Source of the DNA: Heterostelium multicystogenum
Lineage: Eukaryota; Evosea; Eumycetozoa; Acytosteliales; Acytosteliaceae
Direction: 5' to 3'
Assembly: GCA_003667245.1 (NCBI GenBank)
Contig: RCNN01000042.1
Location: 60,830-124,829 of the forward strand
Length of the DNA: 64,000 bases
Shown here: positions 51,517 to 61,978 of the stretch, one piece after another
Layout of the letters: the number at the start of each line of letters is the position of its first letter
How positions within the stretch are numbered: the stretch's first letter is position 1
The notes under the pieces: model-generated
What the model saw: the letters and a program-made list of their open reading frames with translations, nothing else
Told to the model about the DNA's origin: nothing
The model's database searches: none
Program-made: the position numbers and the translations under genes

Positions 51517-52600
51517 CTATCTACATATATCAGTAAATTTCACAATATCATTGTCATTGAATATATTGGTTTTATGAGCCGAGTGTTTTGTAACTTGTAG
51601 AAATAGATCTTCTTCTTGTGACTGGAGTGGATCTTCGTATTCAGGTGATTTAAGATTGTCTATGGATGCCACTAGTGTTTCGAACTTCTCGATAAAATCT
51701 TTGTCAATTGTCATTGATATTGGTTGATCATCTTCATTGCTGCTATGAAGAGTGTCAGTATATTGTTCTGAAAGTGAATGCTGGAATTGATCTAACAGTG
51801 AGAGAAGTTGATTATTAATTTCATCCATGGACAGCTGCAATGCTTTCTTTCTTTTGTTTGATAAAGTATAGAGTTTCCATAGTCCGATATGTTGTTGCTC
51901 TAGATCTTTATGTTTCTTTGCGATAATGTTCAAATGATTCATCTCATCCTGTAGATTATGTTCTGCGGCCAAATCTTGCTTCTCTTTCTATTGATTTATG
52001 GTGTATTTCTTCTTCCAATTTCTCTTCGAGTTCAGCGATTCTAGAGTTTAGTTGCTGTAGTGATGTTATTTGTGTGGTAGTAGTAGTAGTTGTTGTACTT
52101 GTCACAACAGGTTGTTGTTGTTGTTGTTGTTGAGACTTATTCCCACTACTACTTAATTTAAAGATATCCTTTGAATTCTTGAAGGTTATTTTATTACTGG
52201 TGCTTTGATTTTCACTACTATTGACGGCAGAACTATAACTCTTTGTATAAGCAAATAAAGATTTTATAGATTTAAATATACTATAGACAAAGTTACTATT
52301 ACTATTATTATAGTTGTTGTTGTTGTTGTTGTTTTTTTGGTATTGTTTTTGTAATTGTTCAAATTGTTCATTATATATATTGATATTATTTACACTGCTA
52401 TTATATGGCCTTGAGTTATAATAGTAAGAGAATTGCTTTTGAAGTTGTTGTTGCTGGTGAATTTGTTGTAGTTTATAAAACTTTTTTCTATTAGTTTCAT
52501 CACTAGATTCAATACCTTCCAACAGAGAGAAGGTAGTAAACAATGTAATGAATCCAAAAATAATAAATAAGGGTAATGAAATCTCGCTATCGAATCCCAT
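51517..52600 (-). CDS. Membrane-anchored coiled-coil protein, unknown function (frame break near 51975)
   Basis: Begins MGFDSEISLPLFIIFGFITL, a hydrophobic segment of about 20 residues suited to membrane anchoring. Next come Gln/Asn/Ser/Thr-rich stretches (poly-Q, poly-N, poly-T). A coiled coil follows (LQQLNSRIAELEEKLEEEIH) and continues in the second half (EMNHLNIIAKKHKDLEQQH). The two halves lie in different frames. At about 51970-51980 one missing A would join REKQDLAAEHNLQDE across the break. No family recognised; an organelle tether or coiled-coil scaffold is possible but unproven. Confidence 0.65.
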
Positions 52601-52910
52601 TTGGTTATATTCTTATAATCATATATGATAAAGTTATGTTGGTTGCTTTGGTGTTATTTTTCATCTTGAGTATTCAATGCCCTTTTTTTATATATAAAAA
52701 AACTCTGATTTTTTGGGTGTTTAAAATGTATTTTTAATTTGATGATGTAATATTAATTACATTGATGTCTAAAAATTTGATGGCATCTTTGTTGATTGGA
52801 ACAAAATAATCTTGGAATTAACCAGGAATCAATGATATTAATTAATATTTATTACAATTCTTATTTTTACATTAATGTTGATTTAATTGCTTATTTGATT
52901 CTAATTCTTA

Positions 52911-54765
52911 TTATCTGATTGAACTGAATTTGTTAAAGAAACTCTTGAGTGAATCAGTTATTGGAGGTGAAAACGTAGCAGTACTTTGAGTTGGTGGAGC
53001 AAGTTGATTATTATTTGATGAATGTGCACCATTGTTATTTATATTATTGTTATGATGATTGCTGTTGATAGATGACATCATTGGTGAAGCGGTCGATGGT
53101 GAACCAGAGAGGGGTGTTGGTGGGGAAGTAGACTTGGCAAAAGGATTGAAAAACTTAAGATAGGATTGACCAGAGTTGAGTGGCTATTGTAATAGTTTGT
53201 TAATAGTGTACAAAGATATTTTTCCTTTTAACAAAGACATACATTTTCAGTATTCAAATTGAATGTGCCATCCTTTAGAGACAAGGCTGTAGAGTATATA
53301 GTGTGGAAATCAATATTATTTGGGTAAGATTGCAGGAGTTTCAGATTGTCTCCAAAAGGTGCTTCCAATAGTTGATTCCTAATACATCTGTTTGTACGTA
53401 GAGAGTTAGATCATTAATTATATAAATGAAGTTTAGCGACTTACATTAACATTGCACAACAAAAATAATATAGAAAGTCAAATCTATTTGGGTCAGAGAA
53501 TAGTGAGTCCCATAATCTCAAAACATCAGGAAGCTCGAATTCTTGTGATAGTAGCAATGTAATCCATCTAAAACTATAGAATTGAGGGTGTAGTTTCTTT
53601 TCTTCCTATAAAGTTTTACAGTTGTTAAAAAAACCATATGAGTAAAACATAAAGTTTGGAACTTACTAAATCTTTCCAGAGTTGTCTATCTTTCTTTTTT
53701 AGAAGGAAGTTCAGCTTCTTTATGCTGTTGATGACTCCGCTCTCTGATTTGTCTAGAGATTTACAAAAGTTATCTCTAATCTCACTCATTAAATTGGTGA
53801 AGCAATAGAATGAGTCGGCTTCGGCATTTTCTTTGCAATCTTGGTCGGGATCGGTTGCAAATGTATAGTAGATTGGACCCAAAACTTCATTCATACCTTG
53901 TACATATTTGATTCCGGGATTTAACTTTGCGTAGATGAAGAGTATACGACGCAAAGCTTCGTAGTGTATTGACTTGCCTTCTTCTTGTCTATTGAAAAAG
54001 TGTAATGCGGGAAATGTTCTCCTTACATCCTTTTCAATATCAACCAATATATTTTGATCTTTAAAGTATTCATTCCATTTACTATCATGTGAGGTACTGA
54101 GAGGCTAAAAGATAATTGTTAGCGATCTGACAATAAGGTATATGTTTAGATTACATACATGATCATCTTTAGGTCTACCTTCCATTTCCTTCCAAGGATT
54201 GATCATTAATTCATTTACCCAATCATTATATATTGCTCTGCTGCTTTTGAGTGATGTTACCCAATGACTTTGGTCTAATGGTAAATATCTTAATAAAATC
54301 TATATAGTTTGGTTAGGGTAAGGAGGGGTTTGGAATCAACAAGGTTTGAGGATTTGATGTTACCTTCCAATATATTGATCGTAGACCTTGAGATTCTGGA
54401 ATACCTTGTTCAGCAAGGTGTTGAATGATTGAAAGATCTAGATTTGAAGGTTTCAGTGCTTCTTTGTAGTAATGAATTCTCTCGCTGAAAGTGATATTGG
54501 TCTCAAGAGAAATTGGTGTTGTGGAGCTTGATGAAGATAAGGATGGTGATGTAGATCCCGATCTAGAAGCAGATGTTATTCCATTTACATCGAAATTATT
54601 ATTATCATTATTGATACTTTCAGGTTCTTTGGTTAAGAATGTAGATTTTATTTCTTTTGAATCATCAGAAGTAGTAGAAGGATTACACTGGTTATTGTTA
54701 TTGCTGTTGTTACTGTTGTTGTTGGTTGTCAAATATTGCTCTGCATTGTCAATATTGTCAGCCAT
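52911..54765 (-). CDS. TBC-domain Rab GTPase-activating protein, TBC1D13-like
   Basis: Starts MADNIDNAEQYL and has an Asn/Ser-rich N-terminus. The TBC domain follows: EQGIPESQGLRSIYWK, ILLRYLPLDQSHW, RRTFPALHFF, then FIYAKLNPGIKYVQGMNEVL, FATDPDQDCKENAEADSFYC, the arginine-finger region and SFRWITLLLSQEFELPD. These, including FTNLMSEIRDNFCKSLD, match TBC1D13, which in animals inactivates Rab35. The gene has at least five introns (for example 54305-54362, 54102-54160, 53608-53667) and a Ser/Pro/Asn-rich tail ending SFFNKFSSIR at 52911. Frame intact. Confidence 0.88.
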
Positions 54766-55526
54766 TCTCTATGATTAGTTTTATAATTATAATTCTTTGT
54801 GTTTTAATGTTGGTGAAACATTTGTTCTTATCTTTTAATTTTTATAATTTTTTTATTTTTTTTTAAGAAATCCACACTTTGTGCATCTCAAGTAAAAATT
54901 AATATTGTGTCAAGAATTAAATGGTTAGCTAGACTAAGAAGATTTACAGACTATATCGAAACTTAACACACTGCAGTAGCTTTCAATGATCTAGTTTCAA
55001 TTTCTGCAACAGCTTACAAATTCAATATTCAAAGCAGATACCTCTCGGCAACACTAAAGGTTCAACTATAAACACCAACCTACATTGTACAGTTACTCTT
55101 TCTATTTCATAATGGTCATATCAACGGCTGATTGTGATGATAGTGGATATATGCAAAGTACAAAATTCAATAATAATAACTTAATAAGAATTTGTATGTT
55201 TCAATAGTTTGAATTTCATGATCATGTTGCTCAAATTGAAATATGTAGCAAATATAACAATGGCAAAACTGTTAGTGAATTGAACAACAACATTATCATC
55301 ATGACCAAAGTATATCTGATGTCTAAATATTTTAACGGCTATCAAATTTGATATGTAAACTCTAATTAATATACTTTCCTAATAAATGAAAGTTGATTCT
55401 TGAATTCTTTTTCTGGTTTCAAGTCTTGATAGTGTTGTTGATATATAGTGCTACAGATGATCTTAGCATCCACCCACTTCCAGTAAATTATTATCAAATT
55501 TAAGTATAATTTATATTCATTTTATT
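54766..55526. other. Spacer with gene relic (contains direct repeat copy A)
   Basis: No intact gene. The 3' end of the B-box gene faces this spacer and the TBC gene starts at its other side. The block 55097-55366 is similar to one at 57881-58171 (separate entry). Confidence 0.5.
55097..55366 (+). repeat. Direct repeat copy A (relic of a duplicated gene piece)
   Basis: This block aligns, in the same orientation, to 57881-58171 with substitutions and small gaps. The longest shared word is about 30 bp (TTTGTATGTTTCAATAG and the TTTGAATTTC following it). Both copies can be read as IC(S/C)KYNN(G/A)KTV(S/T)E and then NNN, so they look like remains of one coding sequence. The B-box gene lies between them. 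Confidence 0.8.
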
Positions 55527-57333
55527 TTAATAGATAATAGATCCACAATATGCTCTACAATCAAATGGATCATCCAAATAGAATGGTTCAGATTGATCAT
55601 TCTCAATTGAATATTTGAAGTTACCAAAGTCTTTACCACCAAATGAATAAATATAACTCTCTGTTGCTGATACTTCATGGTAAATTGGAAATACATCTTG
55701 ATTTATGGCAGGTATCTGGTTGAGTTTGCTTGTTTGTTTGGTCACAACATTGTATTTGATGAAACAACTATCATGGTCTGAATGAATGTAGAAATGACCA
55801 TTGTTGTCATGACATGCTGTATATGGTCTGCAATCCAATTGATGTTCGGAAATGGTTTTGTCTTTCAAGTCAAATGAAAATAGAATATTCTTATCAAATG
55901 ATAATGAATATATTATTCCATTCAAGATCATTGTTGATACTTGTTGTCCATAATGTTGTGGTAATTCATGATATCTTTCAAATTTCATTGTTTTGATGTT
56001 GAATCTATCAATTCGATGTGATTTAGCACCATTAACCAAATAGATGTGATCTTGACTATCATAACAAACTGATATGAAATGGTCAGGATTAATTCCTCCC
56101 ATAATACCACTGTGTTCAATTGATTTCGATTTTATTGAGTATCGAATCCATTTGTTTCGATTATAATAACCACCAAATACATAGATATATTCATCAACTC
56201 TGATAATTGATTGGAATGTAAATAGAAAATCATAATCTAATTGGAATTGTTCGATTGAATTGTTGTTTGAAACATTGATGAGGGTAACTCCTTTCTCTGA
56301 GTGTGTTGTGAAGATGTTTGTTGATTTGTTTGGATCAGTGTTTGTTGTTGATTTAATTGACAATTGTATTGATTGTTTGATGATTGATTGTATTGATTTA
56401 GAATCGAATGGTTTGGTTGTCAATGAATATGATTTATGATTATCATAGGTTTTGCTGCTTGAATCACCAAATAACTGTAAATAACTATTGAGCAAATAGA
56501 GTATAATTGATTGATGGTCATTATCGAATTGATTGGTAAGTTGATTGATATCATATCGTTGGTTATATCTATTATTGAATAGAGTTTGTTTGTTATCCAA
56601 GATGAATGTTGACAATGAAGAGCATGATTCTATTGATGATATCAATGCTGTTGTCATGTATTGATCGGTGGTATCATTGTTTGTTGACTCTGAATTATGG
56701 TCAGGATTGACTTCATCTATAATTTGCTTGTTGTCATGAATATGATATATTTGTTTATTTAGATAATCAATGATATTTAAGATTGTATCCAAATGTTTGA
56801 GGTGATTGATGTCATTGGATATCGATTGTTCAAGTATTTGTTTGTCGTGGAGGATCTCTCTCTTCAGTTGATGTTCTTGGAGTGAAATGTATTTGTAGAT
56901 CTGTTCGAAATGATCTGTTATCTCTTTCTCTGTTGCTGAGTATAAAATATATTTAGATGATGATAATTTCAATGATCTCCAAATTGATCCGACTCTATCC
57001 TTGATATATGAACTTTTATCATATTCATAATCAGGATTACTATTACTACTACCACCATGATTATTATTATTAATATTATTAGTAAAATCATCACTACTGG
57101 ATTTATCACTGATCTTATTTAGTTCTATATTATAAATGATATCTTTATTATATGATTCTCTTATTTGTTGAGCATCATCCAGGAATAGTGAATGATCAGG
57201 TTGTTCCTTTGAGTGTTTCAACAAACAACTTGAACACATCAATATGTTGCATTTGTAACAAATGAATTCATAACTTTTATTGTGAATCTGACATTTTTAG
57301 ATGCTTGCTATTACTACTACTAATATTAGACAT
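55527..57333 (-). CDS. B-box zinc-finger protein with kelch-like C-terminus (frame break at 57294-57298)
   Basis: The ATG at 57333 starts MSNISSSNSKHLK. After a run of five T on the plus strand (57294-57298, one extra base) the frame continues as a B-box: CQIHNKSYEFICYKCN, then CSSCLLKHS and the HSLFLDD tail. A coiled-coil-like middle follows, then beta-propeller-like repeats: IYVFGGYYNRNKWIRY, IYLVNGAKSHRIDRF, YIYSFGGKDFGNFKY. Proteins of this build form a large family in dictyostelids; in general B-box proteins mediate protein contacts. It sits between the two direct repeats, in a zone that looks duplicated and decaying, near the chromosome end. Confidence 0.78.
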
Positions 57334-58351
57334 AATTTCTTTCAATAATCGTTCAGATTGTAAGAATATAAAATGTAGTCAGTTTTCACGATCTAACATG
57401 GAAACGAATAGAGCAAACATGTATGGGGTTGAAAAAAATAAATTGTTTTTTGTCATATTTATTTTAGTTTGTATTTTTGTTTTTCTTTGTATCTAAAGTT
57501 AGGTATTTATTATTTATTTGATTGTTTGTCTCATTTACTCTTTATTTATTCTTTTCAATCTTTATAAAATAGTTAGAAAAATGTCACACCTAAACATTAT
57601 AATACATCATCTTCAGAAATATATTTAGTACCACAGAATCTAGAAAGAAATTGGATAAAGCAAATAACTCTTCCACTATGCTAACATCATTTGATAATAA
57701 ACCATTCAAAACTCTATGGAAGAGAAAATACAATGGAGGAACTTTCCAACCTTGCAATGTTCAACATAGAGTATTTTAGAGAGAGGAACTATCATTGGTA
57801 CAAAAAGGTTTTAACATCATACAAGATTCACGGACAGGTCTAATGATATTCAGCTATCAATACCAACAGACATTGGACATTTCTCTTTCCATTTCACAAC
57901 GATTATATCAACGTCTGATTGTGATGATAATTGGATATCTGCAAAGAAATATATATTTAATAAAAATTTGTATGTTTCAATAGTTTGAATTTCATTTTAA
58001 TAAAATACCAATGTTCTCAGATTGGAATATGTTGCAAATATAACAATGCTAAAACTGTTACCGAATTCAACAACAACTTCATCATGATAAAATATACTTG
58101 ATGATTAAATATTATAACGGTTATCCAATTTGAATTACAAATTAAAAAGCTACTTTGATATATAAACTCTAAACTATACTCATTTTAGTTTTAAGATAGA
58201 ATTAAACAAATTATTTAATAATATCTTTTATTATCTACAGTTAATTAATTTTAGATTTATCATTATTTATAGATTTAATTATCAATCATTTTTATAAGAG
58301 TTATAAATATGAATAATTATTTAAATATACACAAATATTATAGTAAAAAGC
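57334..58351. other. Spacer with decayed gene remains (contains repeat copy B)
   Basis: About 1 kb, no intact gene. Coding-looking scraps on the plus strand include ELSNLAMFNIEYFRERNYHW (about 57725-57800), closed by stops in every frame further on. Probably remains of a gene whose 3' part also survives as copy A. The promoter of the tandem-exon gene at 58352 lies at its right end. Confidence 0.5.
57881..58171 (+). repeat. Direct repeat copy B
   Basis: Partner of the block at 55097-55366, same strand. Flanking sequence to the left (57580-57880) has no obvious counterpart beside copy A, so the duplication boundary is near 57880, or the left part of copy A has diverged beyond recognition. Confidence 0.8.
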
Positions 58352-59566
58352 ATGGCTCTCCAAGAGTCAAGATACAACGCTAGTATTACTAAATTAGAGA
58401 ATGTAGATTTTTCACATGTAACCAAAGTGAATCAACCACAACAACAGCCACTTCAACAACAATTTAGACATTTCATGATGCCAACAGAATCTTCGAAGGC
58501 AAAGATTAGTAAAAATAGTACACCAATTGCTCCAGTCATGTTGCCAAATGTCATTAGAAGAAAGATATATGCTCCAAACATTATGGAACATTATATAAAT
58601 TCAATAGTTTCATCACTGGTATGTTAAGTGAAAATACTTTTTAATTATTAATTTAAATTATTAATTAGATATTTAAAGGCCAAACAGATTCCAAAAAAAG
58701 GTTTGGATCAAGGAATTAAACCTCTGGAAAGAGTTGCCCATAGAGAGTTAGCTGTACCAAGCATCAACAAAAGATTTATGAATCCTACAGTTTCATCAAA
58801 CGTATGTAGATTAATAATATCAATAATTATTTATTAATTAGATAAATACAGGCCAAGGAACAGATTCCAAGTGAAGATTTGGATCAAGAAAAGAAGCCTC
58901 TGGAAAGAGTGACAAAAAGAAGGTTAGAGGTACCAAGCATCAACAACAGATTCATAAATCATACAATTTCATCTGGCGTATGTATATTATAATACAATAC
59001 TTAAATAATATTAATTGGAAGTTTAAAAGGCCAAGAAACAACCTAGGATTAAATCTTTGGATCAAGAAAATAAACCTCTGGAAAGAGTGACCAAAAGAAC
59101 GTTAGTTGTACCAACCATAAAAAACAGATTTGTCCAAGACACGATATCATCAATGGTAATAGAGAGTGTTAAAATAATTCTAAATTGTTAATTAATATAT
59201 CTGTTATTTGTATAGGGCAAGAAACATAAACCTAGTGTACCTATGGATAGATTAGAAACTACTTTGGCAAGAGTCAACAAAAGAATCTTAGATGTACCAA
59301 CCATCAACAATAGATTTGTCCAAGACACCATTTCATCAAAAGTATTATAAATTTAAATAACAAATCTAAAGTATATATTAATTAATCTTTTATGAATATA
59401 GGCCAAACAGCAGTTTAAAAGTCATAGAGTAAGATCGGAGTCCAACAGAGTTACACCAGAGTTTACAGAGGTAAAAGATTGTGAGAATCTTATTGTTGAA
59501 AGTGGCTTTTTAATACATTTTTGTATTATTATCAGTATAATTGTAAGTATCTGTATGTATTTGTAA
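58352..59566 (+). CDS. Protein built of tandemly duplicated phase-0 exons, unknown function
   Basis: Six exons: 58352-58618, 58679-58801, 58852-58977, 59030-59155, 59216-59341, 59402-59566; introns are 50-60 bp. Exons 2-5 are 123, 126, 126 and 126 bp, each in phase 0, and each encodes one 41-42-residue repeat. A repeat begins (A/G)K, has a PLERV-KR core, then VP(S/T)I-NRF and ends (T/I)(I/V)SS before the next intron. Exon 1 ends in a related unit (APNIMEHYINSIVSSL) after a Gln-rich leader. The last exon ends with a hydrophobic stretch (GFLIHFCIIISIIVSICMYL) that could be a tail anchor; alternatively a GTAAAA donor after codon 23 of this exon leads elsewhere. The protein is basic, about 310 residues. 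I recognise no family. Confidence 0.72.
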
Positions 59567-59749
59567 GTATATATAGAAGTATATTAAAATTGAATAGTGG
59601 TTGGTTGGACGGTTTCGGTAGGTATCTATTAATGGATTTTTCTTTTTTTTCTTTTCTTCTCTTTCGCCAAAATTAACTCCAAGGGAAATCGGTCCAGCAG
59701 ATTGAGCAACATTGGTTCCGACAGCTGTGACTAAGGAATAATGTTGCTC

Positions 59750-59794
59750 AAATGAGATAGTCAATAGAGTTGGGAACTTGAGACTATCTCATTT
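59750..59794. repeat. Perfect 13-bp inverted repeat
   Basis: Arms AAATGAGATAGTC (59750-59762) and GACTATCTCATTT (59782-59794) are exact reverse complements with a 19-nt loop. It lies in the minus-strand coding-like scrap described for this block. Confidence 0.85.
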
Positions 59795-59971
59795 TCTCGA
59801 AAGAGAAACTACTGGCCGTCGTGGCTAAGGTCAACAATCGATTTTGAATGGAGGCGAGCTGTTCAAATTGATTGTGGATGTAGAGTCACATGATGATTGA
59901 TTCTAAATCAATCGATCATGTCTCGGCGTAGGAGGATCAGGATCCTGGAAATATACTATTCATACTTGTTT

Positions 59972-60001
59972 GTGTTTGTCATAACATACTTTGACAAACA
60001 C
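59972..60001. repeat. Perfect 9-bp inverted repeat
   Basis: GTGTTTGTC (59972-59980) pairs exactly with GACAAACAC (59993-60001), loop 12 nt, just beyond the 3' end of the small minus-strand ORF at 60026-60343. It could act as a terminator or RNA hairpin. Confidence 0.7.
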
Positions 60002-60025
60002 CACATCACTGGGAATTGGTCTAAC

Positions 60026-60343
60026 TTAAGATCCTTGAGTTGCAGGAGGGGAGGTTAGACTGTGATGGAAAGATGAATATGTACTCATTAAATCGGCATT
60101 TAATTGAGACAGTTTCCTTTGATACCTCGGCTCATATAGATCTTCGACCTTGACATAGGAATCAAGTGGGACTTGGATTCTTATGGTTACACACTCACAA
60201 AGATGCTCTTGGTCTTTGGAGGTTCGAGTGTGTAAGCCACTGTGGTGCCAGTCGGACTCCACCTCCGCGTGGTTGGCACCGGGAAACTCCATGAACATCA
60301 AAGTTTGCCGAACTTGATGTTCATGGTGGCTAAGAGAGTCCAT
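60026..60343 (-). CDS. Small ORF in the hairpin block, unknown
   Basis: From ATG 60343, 105 residues without a known domain. Composition is ordinary for a soluble protein and codons are more G/C-rich than in most window genes (for example VTIRIQVPLDSYVKVEDLYE). The frame is open upstream to a TGA but with no earlier ATG. A hairpin (60290-60325) falls inside its first codons. It may be a remnant of a mobile-element protein; no reverse-transcriptase, integrase or capsid motif is visible. Confidence 0.35.
   Translation of the reverse strand: MDSLSHHEHQVRQTLMFMEFPGANHAEVESDWHHSGLHTRTSKDQEHLCECVTIRIQVPLDSYVKVEDLYEPRYQRKLSQLNADLMSTYSSFHHSLTSPPATQGS
60290..60325. repeat. Strong hairpin, 12-bp perfect arms extended with one bulge
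   Basis: CATGAACATCAA (60290-60301) pairs with TTGATGTTCATG (60314-60325). A further GTT/AAC pairing past a single bulged A leaves a TGCCG loop, 15 pairs in all. On the minus strand it overlaps codons near the start of the 60343 ORF. Confidence 0.85.
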
Positions 60344-60525
60344 CAATTTTCTAATCTTTGCATCACCCACTCACACACTGTTTTGTAGATCACCAGATCA
60401 ATCTTGTATTATATCTTCGTATTTTTAGATCAACAATCACTTCACCCCACATTCCAAAGTTTGTTTCAAAATTCATTTTTTACTTTTTCACACACCCCAC
60501 TTCACAGCCAACTTGTTTTTGTCTA

Positions 60526-60591
60526 ACAAGTATTGCTATTATCAAGTGATATAAATATAATCAGTTATTACTTGGTTATAGCAATACTTGT
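60526..60591. repeat. 14-bp perfect inverted repeat
   Basis: ACAAGTATTGCTAT (60526-60539) and ATAGCAATACTTGT (60578-60591), spacer 38 nt, which itself contains AAGT/ACTT pairing. It could be a terminal inverted repeat or a stem. No second copy of the arms was seen elsewhere in the window. Confidence 0.85.
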
Positions 60592-60852
60592 GTAGATTCA
60601 ATTATTTATAATGTAATATTTCCAATAACAACTTATTCAACTTAGTATATTTATCGTAGAATCAACAGTTTGACAAAGTTTCAAAGCATTTGTGATTGAT
60701 TACTACCTATAAACGACTAAGTAAGCTGAACATCGAAGAAATATAGTTATAAGAGTTGTTATTAATTATTTTAAAAGATAACTAAGAGTTAATTTGGTTA
60801 TTGATGTAACCTTTAGAAGTCTAGCACACAGGTCAGTTCAACAAGAGAGACT

Positions 60853-60885
60853 CATAGTTTTGACTTGTAAGTCAAAGTGACTATG
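60853..60885. repeat. Hairpin with 3-nt bulge
   Basis: CATAGT then TTTGACTT, loop GT, AAGTCAAA, a bulge of three bases, then ACTATG: 14 base pairs. It adds to the run of stems in this block. Confidence 0.75.
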
Positions 60886-61231
60886 TCAAGTTCATCACGG
60901 ACAAAATAAGTGAACATAGGATTGGATATTATGAATTCAAGTCTGGAGTATCACCAATACAAAGCTACTATTCGTAGATAATGAAGCTTGCACTACTTGT
61001 CAGAGTATTGCCATAATAGACATGATAATAATGTTCTTGTACAAGAGTAACTATGGCAGAATCTTCTCAAGATGCTTCCTATTCTACAGAAGATGGGATC
61101 TTGACCAACATAATCTTTCAACGATCTTCAACCACTTTTCAACAGCTCCACCAATACACACAACTCCAGACCCGAGAAATCTAATCCATCTTGTTCAGCT
61201 ATATGAATGTAGTTAAGAAATGGTACATCTG

Positions 61232-61942
61232 TTATTTGCTAAGGTAACTATTATATAAGCTTAAGCAATTTTCAATGATGATACTAATTTTTCTATTTAT
61301 TAAATCAGTTTTAACATTGAATATCGATGGTGTTGTGTAAGACTCAATAGAGTCGAGCGGTGTAATCTTAAACAGCTTTCGATCATCTCGGTGGCATACA
61401 GGCATCACATTCAGCCAAGAATTGTCCTCTATGACATAGTTTATGCAACAATCTACATTCGTTGGCCAATGTTCCAAATATATCAATGGCAAATTCTTTC
61501 AAACAGTGACAACACAACGAAATGCAAGAAGTTTACAACTCTTCTTCAAGTTGATCAAGGACCAAGTCAATTTCATTCGGTATGTTAGCACTAATATCGC
61601 GAGAGTTTCACTGGTCTTTACTAACAATATATATTGCTCAGGTTATGTGAAGATTTGGAGAGACAACAATTTATCACTCTATATGGAGATGTGTACTCTG
61701 TCATTCTTATTTTCAAAAGAATGTAAATTATTTGTGCGTATTGTAGATCTTTTGTTTAATTCACTTGTTCCAACAACATATACTATCTCTATCGCAACCA
61801 TGTATCTAAATTCACTAGACTCCTGACTCTCAAAGCTCTGTGTCAAATACAGTAGTTTCCTTTCTTTGGTCCAAGTAAGATCATGTTCGTTTCTACAGTG
61901 CGCCATCTGACAAGAACAGTATGTATATTCTGATAAATGCAT
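61232..61942 (-). pseudogene. Coding-looking fragments, unassigned
   Basis: Two minus-strand pieces in different frames, one from ATG 61942 (MHLSEYTYCSCQMAHCRNEH and on) and one ending at 61232 (ITPLDSIESYTTPSIFNVKT and on). The first has three cysteines and a His near its start that could be a metal site, but no domain is recognisable. Between them (61490-61670) stops occur in all frames. I read this as remains of one gene, broken by at least two changes. It abuts the decayed ATPase gene in the opposite direction. Confidence 0.3.
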
Positions 61943-61978
61943 GTTGTCTCACAATTGATATTCAATTCAGAGTAACCT

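Larger units (their letters stand above)
59567..61230. mobile_element. Hairpin-rich block, possible mobile-element relic
   Basis: This stretch is richer in G and C than its surroundings and holds at least six short inverted repeats: 59750-59762/59782-59794, 59895-59902/59906-59913, 59972-59980/59993-60001, 60290-60301/60314-60325, 60526-60539/60578-60591, and 60853-60885. Minus-strand coding-like scraps (SFEQHYSLVTAVGTNVAQSA near 59690-59760, and the ORF at 60026-60343) run through it. No terminal repeats, integrase or reverse transcriptase could be found. A mobile-element relic is inferred from composition, hairpins and the subtelomeric position. A structured RNA gene is an alternative. Confidence 0.4.
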
